Below are positions 21,988-31,170 of a stretch of DNA of 64,000 nucleotides, in pieces. The position numbers and the translations under genes are program-made. Within the stretch, counting starts at the first letter, position 1; each line of letters opens with the position of its first letter. The notes beneath the pieces are model-generated. The model was not told the origin of the DNA and did not search any database. It was given only the letters and a program-made list of their open reading frames with translations. The stretch is from Bryoerythrophyllum caledonicum (Eukaryota; Streptophyta; Bryopsida; Pottiales; Pottiaceae): the NCBI GenBank assembly GCA_963971425.1, contig OZ020515.1, positions 7,642,291 through 7,706,290 of the forward strand. Direction: 5' to 3'.

Positions 21988-22250
21988 GTGCTGGCGCCTC
22001 GCATCATCGCACTACTCTCTCCGGCTCGCCTCGCCTCCGCATGCACAAGGAGGGCAGTGCCAGGAGTCGTGGGGTTCATTCTCAGGTCCTCCCAGTTGCG
22101 GCAGGTGATGGCGTGCGCCAAGGCCCGGGGGTCACAACATGACTTCGTGCACGAGAATGCGGGCGGCATCCACATCATCGTCGGGCCGATGTTCGCCGGC
22201 AAGACCACCGCTCTCTTGAAGCGCATCCAGGAGGAAGCTGACGCTGGCAG
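21988..22250 (+). pseudogene. Captured thymidine kinase (TK1 family) first-exon fragment
   Basis: The translated segment contains [20 protein letters not shown] (20 residues), the start of plant TK1-type thymidine kinase with its P-loop GPMFAGKT at 22183-22206, followed by IQEEADAGR. The fragment ends at a good splice donor (GGCAG|GTATGT, 22250/22251), the place where plant TK genes commonly end this exon. The start may be the ATG at 22108 (MACAKARG) or further upstream. The rest of the enzyme (lasso, Zn site, active-site Glu) is absent here, so the fragment cannot be an active kinase. TK phosphorylates thymidine in nucleotide salvage. I infer capture from a host gene because it lies inside a bounded transposon. 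Confidence 0.75.
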
Positions 22251-22314
22251 GTATGTGAGCTCGGGTTCATCCCTTTGTTAGATGCTGAGAAAAGTGCGAG
22301 GGAAGAGGACCTAC

Positions 22315-22495
22315 CGAACAACTGCCGCTCCAGGTCCTTCGGCATGGTGTCATTGTTGCACACGAAGATGAACCTGCCCATGGGCTCACTCAGATCCGCA
22401 GCAACGGCATTGCCCCCGCCCATTGCACCTCCCCTGCGCCCCTTCGCAAAGGCGCCGTCCACCACCGGAGCTAGCACCTCCCCGCCGCGCCGCAC
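22315..22495 (-). pseudogene. Captured DCD-domain gene fragment
   Basis: The minus strand encodes GRFIFVCNNDTMPKDLERQL (20 residues) followed by FG, the opening of the plant DCD (Development and Cell Death) domain found in N-rich proteins and related stress proteins. A Gly/Ala-rich N-terminal stretch precedes it. It stops at a donor (TTCG|GTAGGT, 22315/22314). The rest of the domain (the usual L-P-x-RYRDSV continuation) is missing. Only the first strand and helix remain, so it is a non-functional exon piece. Opposite strand to, and 64 bp from, the thymidine kinase fragment. Confidence 0.75.
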
Positions 22496-22831
22496 CCGCG
22501 TACCGGCTACCGTTGCTTGATCCGCCCCGCCCTCTCATGCCACCATCACCCCCCCCCCCAATTTCACACCCTAGCGCTCTACCTCACAATGCAGCCCCTC
22601 AAACAATGGCGAAATTGCAGCCCCCTCATAGATCACAACGACCCCCTCACAGATCACAGATCTCATTCGGGAAAGTGGGAATGGCGAATGGACGTCGAAG
22701 GTGGAACCCGTTGCGGGGGAGAGCGAGAGTCGGATAAGTTAAGTTAGGGCGAGAGCTTGGAAGGATCGATTGCTCAAGCACCATGCAGACGAGGAATAGA
22801 GGGCGAGAACGAGTGAATGAGCAAGTGAACA

Positions 22832-22995
22832 AAGAGGGGGTTCGGGTCAACACCCTGTCAATACCCTATCCACAGGTTCGGGATCCACATGGTTCGGGAT
22901 CTACGGGGTGACGGAGACAAGGATCTACGGGGCGACGGAGACAGGGATCCATCCTCATCCAGTTCATCCCCTTCTTAGGTGCTGCGAACGCTTAC
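22832..22995 (-). repeat. Right terminal inverted repeat of the Pack-MULE
   Basis: Complement of the left arm, longer by a tandem duplication of a 23-24-bp unit (GATCTACGGGG(T/C)GACGGAGA, about 22905-22951). The duplication must postdate the last time the arms were equalised. Confidence 0.85.
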
Positions 22996-23237
22996 GCGTT
23001 GATTTCAAGATATGCAACTATTGGACCATTTTAGCAAACCCCGGTAAGAATGCTAAAGTAAAAATGATTTTGTATGGAATCACTGCGCCCAATTGAACCA
23101 TCATTGTAAAATTTCCATTCCTGATGATGTGAATGGCATTCTCTCCCCAAAAATCTTGGCCGTTTTATTGATGGTGAGCTGTACTCCAAAAAGAAAACAA
23201 CTTGAAGTAGAAGTGGACTCTCGGTGTTTTTGGTGGT

Positions 23238-24562
23238 GTACAGAACCCTTCAATAAAGATACGTACTTTTTGCATTCCTAGGGAAAGTAACTTTCAGAGC
23301 TGCCAACTTTGACACCCTCTTGAGGGTTACAAAATTGTTATTTAACCATGAAATTTTTGGCACAAGATCATTTCTATGTTGACAACATGCTAGCCAAATT
23401 TCAAGGCCAGAAAATGAATATAGAAAAAGATATTCCAAACTTACCAACATGTGTAGTTGTAAGTCATTCACTACAGTCAATTTTGACACCCTCCTGAGGG
23501 CTGACAATTTGATGTTTTACCATGAAAGTTTTATCACAAGATCATCTCTATGCTGATAACATGTGTGTTAAATTTCAAAGCCACATGATGAATACAATAA
23601 TAGATACACAAGATTGTTTCTCATAGTTACACATGTTGGTAGATTTTGAATATGGGTTTTTGTCTTCATCTTCTGGTCTTGAAATTTGGCACACGTGTTA
23701 TAAACACAGAGGTGATCATGTGTTAAAACTTTCACAATAAAATAACAATTTTTCAAACCTAGGGAAGGTCCCAAAGTTGAAATAGTACCCTTGGTTGTTT
23801 CTTACAATTAGCACGTTGGTAGATTTTGATTTCTTTCTTTTCTATCGTGGATATTTTAGACTTGAAATTAAGCACACATATAATCAACATAGAGATGGTC
23901 TCATGTCCAAAATCTCATGGGAAAAAAATATAAAATTCAATTCATGGGAGGGTGTCAAATTTGGCAAGAGTGAAATGTTTCTCACAACTACACATGTTGG
24001 TAGATTTCAAAAATCTTTTGCTATGTAGGTATTCTGGCCTTAAAACTTGGCACACATGTATTCAATATAGAAATGGTTTCATGCCAAAATTTTCATGCGC
24101 AAAAAAAAAAGATTTAATCCTTGGGAGTGTGTCAAAGTTGGCCAGGAGTGAAGTGTTTCTTACAACTACACTCACAAATACACATGTTGCTAAATTTCAA
24201 ATATGTCTCTTTGTGTGAATGTTTTGGACTTTAAACATGTAATAAAAAAAGAGACGGTCCCATGCCAAAAATTATATGGGCAAAAACAAAAAATTCCATC
24301 CTTGGGAGGGTGTCAAAGTTTGCAGCTATGAAACTTTTCTTAGTGCTATCCATGTTGGTAGATTTTGAATATCTTTTTCTATATTCATCTTCCGACCTTG
24401 AAATTTGGCACACATGTTGTCAACATAGAAATGATCTTGTGCCAAAAATTTCATGGTGAAATAACAACTTCTAACCCTCAAGATGGTGTCAAAGTTGGCA
24501 GCACTGAAAATTACTCTTCCTGGGAATGCAAAAAGTATGTATCTTTACTGAAGGGACTGTAC
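23238..24562. mobile_element. Foldback element built from about 180-bp tandem units in opposed orientation
   Basis: The outer ends are long inverted repeats: left GTACAG-CCCTTCAATAAAGA, right its complement TCTTTACTGAAGGG-CTGTAC, with the match continuing through GTACTTTTTGCATTCC and GCTGCCAACTTTGACACC. The interior is a tandem array: two units in reverse orientation (about 23281-23625), then five forward units with GTTGGTAGATTT at 23635, 23815, 23996, 24186 (as GTTGCTAAATTT) and 24354. Each unit carries TTGGCACACATGT and GGGTGTCAAA(G/T)TTGGCA. Overlapping open frames with similar peptides follow from the repeat structure; I see no transposase. Target duplication not found. Confidence 0.7.
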
Positions 24563-25217
24563 AATGGCCTCAAATTCAGAGGGGTATGGTACATGTTCAA
24601 TCAAAAGTCATTGTTGAAGCAAAGGGGTTTGACATTACATTGTCAGACAAGCACAATGTCCACATCTCCACTTTCTTAGGCTTGAGCAGGGGCCATGCTA
24701 GCTGAACAGCTTGGTGGGATGTCAACAACAAAGAGGTGCTAGGGCATCTAATCAACTTAGCTCTCAAATGTGATTGGTAACATGGTCACTGGTATGCTAC
24801 TTCCCAAGTCCCCATAAAATGTTCTGTAAGAAAGCTGACCCTTGAAGCTCCTTTGTAATTTCTCATCAAAAACACTTTTAAGCTACCTATTCCAGTGTGA
24901 AGAAAAAACAGATAATACTGAAGCTCAATTTCTACTTTTAACTATTACATCTGTAACTAAACGATTTAATAAACATGTTCTCAAAATTTCGCAAAAGTTG
25001 ACTTTATGGACTGGAATATTGTAGTGTTTGAAGTGAAGAGCAAAGTTTTTCCTTCCTTGTTTTAACCCTTTAATGCAAAGCGACCAGATATTTGTCGTCT
25101 CTACCAATTTCAATATGTAGCCGGCGGAAAGAGATTGTCATCATCCATTTTGTAAATGATTTCGTATTGAAACATACATGTGAAGGTGACTCAAATACTT
25201 ATAGGATCTTCTATCAC
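24563..25217. other. No gene seen
   Basis: The right part (about 24925-25080) resembles the D3 repeat family in its GTTTGAAGTGAAGAGCAAAG and TTTAACCCTTTAATGC blocks. Nothing else is recognisable. Confidence 0.35.
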
Positions 25218-25219
25218 TA

Positions 25220-25746
25220 AGGTAGAGGCACCCAATTCCGATCACTTAAGCTAGTTCGGGACTCAAATGACATTGTATGTAGAAAGATGCAGAATTAGGA
25301 ATGAAATTCAACAAATATTTTTTCAAATTTAATCACAAAGATTTGCAATTGATATAGAATTTAAAGCCCAAAACCACCAAAGCCCATAATCAAACTCTAG
25401 AGTAGGTGAGATTTGGTGCTCTCCTTCGCCCAATGCCAACAAGTGAGAGTGAGTAAAAGAGAGAAGACATGCCATGGATAACCAACTCATGGAGGGTACT
25501 CAATGCCAATCGGCCTTGTTCAACTTTCGAGGCAATGCCACCAATGAGAGCTCAATTAAGGTGGAGTACCCAAAATTGCACACTTCATGACCCAATGCCG
25601 ATAATGACTGGTGTTTTCAAATTTTGAGTTATCCGTTTTGGGTCACTTCATGCACAATTTCATGCATTTGCCATTTTCATGCACCATGCCATGCATACTC
25701 TACTAATTGGAATTGGGTGGTCGATCGGAATTGGGTGCCTCTACCT
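25220..25746. mobile_element. Mariner-like (TA target) MITE
   Basis: Perfect 24-bp terminal inverted repeats, beginning AGGTAGAGGCACCCAATTCC (25220-25243 and 25723-25746), are each bordered by TA (25218-25219 and 25747-25748). The interior (527 bp total) is noncoding with repeated AATGCCA words. A TA duplication plus short perfect TIRs fits Stowaway-like elements of the Tc1/mariner group. Confidence 0.75.
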
Positions 25747-25748
25747 TA

Positions 25749-26880
25749 AATATCAAACATGAAAGTTATTTTTAATTTTTTTGATATGGTCATTTAGGGT
25801 TAAACATGACCAACTGTACCTGAGTGTCAGATCTGACACGGTAGTGCCGAATAACTCTACAGTTCTAAAAATAGATATTTGGAAAAAAAAACCCTCAAAA
25901 TCTTGTTTTACACCAAGTTAACAATTTATGTTTATGATAAATCATTCCCAAAAAAATTGGCAGCTACTTTTAGAAATATAATTTGCTGAATCTGACCCTT
26001 GTGGATACGGTATATTGCTTGCTCCATGTGCACTCATTTGCAAGCACATGATCAAGAGGGGGTAGTACTGACTTGCAACCCACTCTGGAAATTAAGAACG
26101 AAAGCACAACAGATAAAACAAAACAAGCTGGTAAGAATCACAATTACAGGGCGACTTGGGCAGAAAGTCTCCGTGCTGCACGAGTACAACACTTCCTATG
26201 TCCTCTAGAGAGCCCTCTAGAGAGCGTTGCCTTGTGCGACAAGGAGATAGTCCTGTCCCTAAGTACCACTTCTGCAGCAACCCATCAATTTCGGTACTGC
26301 TTCAGGGTGACACCATCATTGAGAGTAGCTACGAATGTACCGTGAAATGGTGAAGAATGTTGGTCTTTTGCTCGTCTTACATGAAATTGTGGCATGAAAA
26401 TACATGTCCTAAACCTGGCCATCTCACTCCCGCCTGGGAAGGGTTCCATGGGGTTTCCTGCTCTGTGTAAGGATTTGATGTTAAAGGGATATTTCTTGCA
26501 TAAAAAGTTTTGTACGTACTGTGTAATTTAACGCGCATCAAGAAGCTTCATGCTTGCTACTGCATGATGAGTTTCGTACATAATTGATGCGTATATCAGT
26601 GTATGCAACAGCTCATGCTTACTACTGCATCAAAAGTTTTGTACATATTGTCTAATTTGATGGAGTTTCAAGAGTGTTACAAAGATGATATAAACCTGCA
26701 GTTAGTGGACTTTTGGACTTGTCCTCAGGAAGTGACAAATAAATGGCTGTCGCTATCGGTAGTTCATCCATCTGAGGAGGTTCCTTTCTTTATCAGCTAA
26801 TGCTTTCTGTGCACAGTCCATGGCAGAGTGCTTTCCAGGAGGACAATGGCACCAACCACACATTGACAAAGCTAGGCAAG
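25749..26880. other. No gene; one local duplication
   Basis: A loose direct duplication of about 125 bp (AAAAGTTTTGTAC(G/A)TA and TGTGTAATTTAA/TGTCTAATTTGA) occurs near 26505 and 26630. The open frames at 26000-26350 overlap in several directions and show no family. Confidence 0.35.
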
Positions 26881-27052
26881 CAATGATCTTGACTCTCTCA
26901 GCTTCCCATGTAAATTTATGTACAAACAATGCATGATTATCCCTTCAACGTGAACCATACATACAGCAATGATCTTGACTCTCTCAGCTTCCCATGTAAA
27001 TTTATGTACAAACAATGCATGATTATCCCTTCAACGTGAACCATACATACAG
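26881..27052. repeat. Perfect 86-bp tandem duplication
   Basis: 26881-26966 is repeated without a difference at 26967-27052 (starts CAATGATCTTGACTCTCTCA, ends CCATACATACAG). Full identity in otherwise decayed sequence means a very recent duplication, or an assembly artefact. Confidence 0.95.
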
Positions 27053-28014
27053 ACACATACTTTACTCTGTAGAATATGAAAGACGTATTAAAGTTCAGGA
27101 AGACTTACACTTTTGGATTGAAGATTCTTCAACTAACATCTTTCATTTGGAGGTCATTTCAAGATTTGGACTTGATCATGTTCAAATATCACACCATACA
27201 TGTAGAATATTGTGGCCACAAGTGGGTCATTTTGACATTTTGAACCTTCAAGGTTAGTCGGGATCCGTATTTATATGCATGTATTTTACTCTATGAAATA
27301 TCAAAGTGTATTAAAATTTAGCAAGAAGAAGAAGAAGAACTCTGGTCTTGGTGTAGTGGTTTGAGTCATGGTGTCAATGTTTTGGTGAAAAGACCTGATT
27401 TGGGAAAAATTTAAATGAAACTCGAGAAACAAAGAAGCCTGAGCGCCATGAGCAAATCTAGCAAAGAGCCTAGACACAACAAGAGCCACATGCAATGGCT
27501 AGAGTAATGACAACTAGCAAAGGAAGAAAAAGGCAACAACCTAGCAAAAAATTTGGAGCTGCCTGGAATCTCCAATTCTGCATGTAGAATACCATAAGTT
27601 ATAACTTTTTTTCTAAAGGTCCATTGAAAATTAATTATAGTCCGACAAGCTACTACTACCATTCCCAATGTTAGATTTGACAATGTAGTGCCAAACAATT
27701 ATTGAAAAAAGAATTAAAGTCTTTTTTTTCACCAAGTTAAATATTGATGTTTTGAAAAATAATATCCAAAAATTTTGGCAGCTATTTCTAAAGATATTTT
27801 TTGTCACTTGTGACCCTCGAGTACAATATGTTGCAGCTTCATTGAAAAGAAGTCATGATCAAAATTGAGACCTGCCTGAAAACACCATGTTTACATAGGA
27901 AAACAGTATGAGTATGTGCCTAGAGCAAAAACTATGTTGTCCAAACATCCCTGGTGGTTTTGGACAGTAATGGGCAGAGATGGGGCAGCTAGGTAGCATG
28001 CACAATTCAAAGCT
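27053..28014. other. No gene; possible tRNA-derived SINE trace
   Basis: GGTGTAGTGGTTTGAG (about 27349) followed 45 bp later by AGACCTGATTTGGG looks like a decayed pol III A-box and B-box pair. It is weak. The rest is AT-rich without features. Confidence 0.25.
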
Positions 28015-28041
28015 TATTAACCCTCAAGCGTTATAACTGTG
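28015..28041 (+). repeat. Left remnant of dispersed repeat D1, copy 2
   Basis: TTAACCCTCAAGCG matches the D1 terminus at 7851 (TTAACCCTCAAACG). The rest of this D1 copy resumes at 30101, on the other side of the inserted element. Confidence 0.55.
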
Positions 28042-28053
28042 CCACTACACTAA

Positions 28054-28663
28054 GGGGCGGTTTACACTATAGACCAAGAGCCGTGACCAAGGAAAATGGA
28101 TTAATTCCATGGTCACACTTCATGGTCACACTTCCATGGTCACACTTCATAAAAATGTCATTTTTAAAGCCCTTGGGCCTCTCACTAAGTGTAAACCGAA
28201 CTTGGACCGGGAGGAATGACCATGTACTAAAAAGTGGGCATGCTGATTTTTTTAATGAATGCCTAAAAAGGGCACTATTTCCTAAAATAACAAAGAAAAT
28301 AAAACAAGCCAAAAAGACAAAAAGGGTGGCCGCCATTGTATCTACAGTAACGTTGGCCCCCTTCCCAAAAAAAAAAAAAAAAAAAACGATTAAAAAAATA
28401 ATAAAACTGCACTTCAAGCCCATGGTCCCCTCGTTTCAGCAACGAGAGAACCCATTTAGCCTCTCTCGCCGCAAAATCCAGGGACCCTCCAACATTATCC
28501 ATTAGGCCTATTTCTAGGCCTTTTGAGGACCTCAACTGCTTTGGTCACTTTTTTTTTTTCCTCCTAGTGTAAACCCAAGTCATCCCGGGACGAGTTGATG
28601 GAGCCAATCACAGATTTAAGAGGGTCATGGGACGAGTTATTGGTCCGTAGTGTAAACCGCCCC
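28054..28663. mobile_element. Tourist-like (PIF/Harbinger) MITE, copy 1
   Basis: Termini GGGGCGGTTTACACTA on both sides are complementary (28054 onward and up to 28663), bordered by TAA direct repeats (28051-28053, 28664-28666). Removing the insert restores the terminal repeat of the surrounding element exactly. TWA duplications and G/C-rich short TIRs are the hallmark of PIF/Harbinger MITEs. A threefold 14-bp repeat (CCATGGTCACACTT) lies near 28109. The long open frame on the plus strand (28083-28505) includes poly(A)-encoded Lys and is not a gene. Confidence 0.8.
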
Positions 28664-29059
28664 TAAAGATAGCATACCCTAAACCATACACTAAACCATA
28701 CACTAATTGTCAACTTTACAATTAGTGTAGTGACAAAATTATACACTAAATGTCAATTGCTACACTAAATGTCGATTCTAGTAAATAGTGGAACTTAGGT
28801 TTATTTACATGTGGACATTTAGTGTATGAAACATAGAAAATGATTACGTGCATATTTCGAGCATCAAAGTAAAGAAGGTTACAAGTGCATTGAAAACAAA
28901 AAAAAACAATTTGCAAAAGAAAGATTGGAAAAAACATAACATGGATATGGAACAAAAAAGAAATCCCAAAAGTATAAAAAAAAATAGAATGTGCATATGG
29001 AAGGAAATGAATTTGCAAATATAAGATTGGAAAAATAAGAAATTGGAATTCAAAGGAAA

Positions 29060-29830
29060 GTGAGAGAAGAAAGATATATTGGAAAACTAAAAAAACATAG
29101 ATATAAAATAAATAAAAACTAAATAAATATTAAATAAACAAACATACAATAAATGTTCATTAAATAGAATATTGGATACTAAAATGATAAATATTAAATA
29201 ATGAAATTGATTAAAAGCAAACATTAAATAATCATGGATCATGATAAATGAATATATATCCAAATTAAGTATTTACAAAACTTACAAATATACAAAAGTA
29301 ATATATAATATTTTTTAAATATTGAAATATTCATAAAAATCATGATATACAATCTATATTCATTGAGTATTCACAAATATTCATTAAATATCAATTTCGT
29401 ATTAATTAAATATTAATTAAATACCAAGTAAAGATTTATTAAATATATATTAAAAACTAACTGAATATCATTTAAATATTAATTACATATTAAGTGAATG
29501 TGAGTAAGATATTAATTAAATATTCATCAAATATTCATTAAATATTCAATACATATTCATGAAAATACGAAGTAAATATTGATTACATATTTATCAAATA
29601 TTCATAAATATTCATAAATAGTCATGAAACATTCATTAAATGTCTATTAAATATTCATTGTATACTCATTGAATATTCATAAATTATCATTTACATATTT
29701 AAATATTATTCACATACTAATGAAGTATTAAATAAGCATACATTACATATTGTTTAAGTATCAATTATTCATTATATATATATAATGAATATTAATTTTT
29801 ATTTTATTTTAATATCATTTTATGAACTTC
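29060..29830. repeat. Very AT-rich low-complexity block
   Basis: Degenerate units of ATTAAATATTCAT-type sequence fill about 770 bp in the middle of the CTACACTAAA element. The related 555-bp element at 33346-33900 lacks this block, so it is probably an expansion. Confidence 0.7.
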
Positions 29831-29850
29831 ACAAATTTATGTGCTACATT

Positions 29851-30060
29851 AGGTGGTTGATTGGGAATTAAAACTAGTTATCAATTGTTTTAGAAATAGT
29901 TTACTAAGGTAGGTGGATGATTGGGGACTAAAACTAATTGTTAATTGTTTTAGAAATAGTGTACTAAGGTAGGTGGATGATTGGGGGTTATTATAAACGA
30001 CAATGGCGGTTAACACTAATTGCCAACTTGTTCACAAATAGTGTACTAGGGTAATTACAC
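29851..30060. repeat. 67-bp tandem repeat, about 2.5 copies
   Basis: The unit runs from GGTGGATGATTGGG through AAAACTA and TAATTGTTTTAGAAATAGT to GTACTAAGG. A single related unit lies at 33735-33850 in the smaller relative. Confidence 0.75.
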
Positions 30061-30100
30061 TATTCGTACCATTACACTAAATGCCATCTTTAGTGTAGTG

Positions 30101-30300
30101 GCCATAGTATTTTACATGTATGGTGACGTATTTGAACATGATAAGGTTCAGATATTGAAATGACCTCCGAATGAAAGAGTTAGTGAAGAATCTTGAATCC
30201 AAAGGTATAGGTCTTGCTAAACTTTTGTACATTGTTTATTTTCACATAGTAAAATACGCGCATGTATATATGGTTCTTGACTGATATTTAATCCCAATAG
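30101..30300 (+). repeat. Dispersed repeat D1, copy 2 (right part)
   Basis: It continues the D1 sequence interrupted at 28041: GTATTTTACATGTATGG, AACATGATAAGGTTCA, ATGACCTCCGAATGAAAGA, AAAATACGCGCATGTATATA. Same orientation as 7855-8085. Confidence 0.7.
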
Positions 30301-30309
30301 TTCCTTGAT

Positions 30310-31170
30310 AATTGAAAAAAAAAACTAGTTCAAAACTTTCACTTTCGAAGAGAGGCATGAGAATTTACATTTTAAAGTGAAGTTTTGGACTTTCAATTGT
30401 AAAATTTTTAATTGACTTTTATATGAACATACCAAATTTTTTGGGTTGCAATCCACTGCACGGATATGAAAATTATAGCGTTTGAAATGCAAACTAAATA
30501 ATTTAAATCCCCCTTGCCCACCCATGTGTGAAAATGTTTGACTTGGGTTAAAATGCTTTTTACACTAAAGACAATATTTTATTTAATCTTTTCAAAGAAG
30601 GTAATATTCTTTATATGTTTGAAAAATCTCAAGGTCAATAGAACTTCTAGCAAAAAACTTGGAGCTCCTTGGAGTCCATAGTTTTGTACTTAGAATAGCA
30701 TATCTTTCTTTTCAAAGGTCTGTTGTGAAAAAAATTATATCTACACAAAGCTACTACTATGCCACATCTTCATAAACAATTCCACGTACTCATGATCGAA
30801 ATTGAGACCATAGAAATGAAAAAATTCTCTGGGGGAATGATCCTTTGGGGTCAGAGGTTAACCCCTAAGAGCCCAAGGCATTTTCCCTCATGAAACACTC
30901 CAAAACTGCCACAATCGATAAGTGGCAATAAAATCTAATTTTAAACTCTAATTTTGGACATTCATCCGTAAGATCTTAAAACAGACATTCACATAAACTT
31001 CTAGAAAAAATTTGGTCAGAATCCACCGCACAGATATGAAGATCATAAGGTTTGAAGTGCAATGAAAAGTTTTTTTTCCCCCTTTGCTTGCTAGGTCATC
31101 CCACTTTGACTTAACATATCTTTTAACTTTTACACTAAAGTCTGATAAAAGTTTTATACCACTATGACCC
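30310..31170 (-). repeat. Dispersed repeat D3, minus-strand copies
   Basis: Two related stretches (about 30310-30540 and 30860-31145) match the reverse complement of 53690-53920. Shared words are AACCCCTAAGAGCCCAAGGC/GCCTTGGGCTCGTAGGGGTT, AAACACTCCAAAACTGCCAC, and a block ending in CATATGAAGATCATA/ATCTTCATATCCATG. Noncoding. Confidence 0.6.

Larger units (their letters stand above)
18446..22995. mobile_element. Pack-MULE: Mutator-like element with captured TK and DCD exons
   Basis: Long terminal inverted repeats (18446-18588 and 22832-22995) are nearly identical through GATGAACTGGATGAGGATGG, the GGATCC blocks and GGATAGGGTATTGACAGGG. The 11-bp direct repeat GCGTTGATTTC immediately flanks the element (18435-18445 and 22996-23006), a perfect target duplication in the 9-11-bp Mutator range. 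Inside, from left to right: an 83-bp minisatellite, an unidentified minus-strand frame (20103-20695), an acidic trinucleotide run, a thymidine kinase exon (plus) and a DCD-domain exon (minus). No MULE transposase is recognisable, so the element looks non-autonomous. The motif GATAGGGTA(T/C)TGACAG recurs through it in both orientations. The GC-rich right third contrasts with its AT-rich surroundings, as expected of captured 5' gene ends. Confidence 0.85.
28042..30101. mobile_element. CTACACTAAA-family element, host of a nested MITE
   Basis: The ends are inverted repeats: CCACTACAC-TAA-AGATAGC on the left (interrupted by the nested MITE) and GCCATCTTTAGTGTAGTGG on the right. Subterminal copies of TACACTAAATG(T/C)C cluster near both ends. 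The right subterminal region (29851-30060) resembles that of 33346-33900. The first C-A-C-T-A bases would fit a CACTA-type element, but the 3-bp duplication expected of that class is not clear. There is no transposase; the interior is extremely AT-rich. Confidence 0.6.

Noticed and set aside
23250-24459. Similar peptides in successive frames, suggesting a repeat protein
   Set aside because: The similarity follows from the 180-bp DNA repeat; unit lengths are not multiples of three, so no continuous protein results.
28083-28505. A 140-codon frame with a Lys run
   Set aside because: It is inside a Tourist-like MITE and part of it is encoded by a poly(A) stretch.
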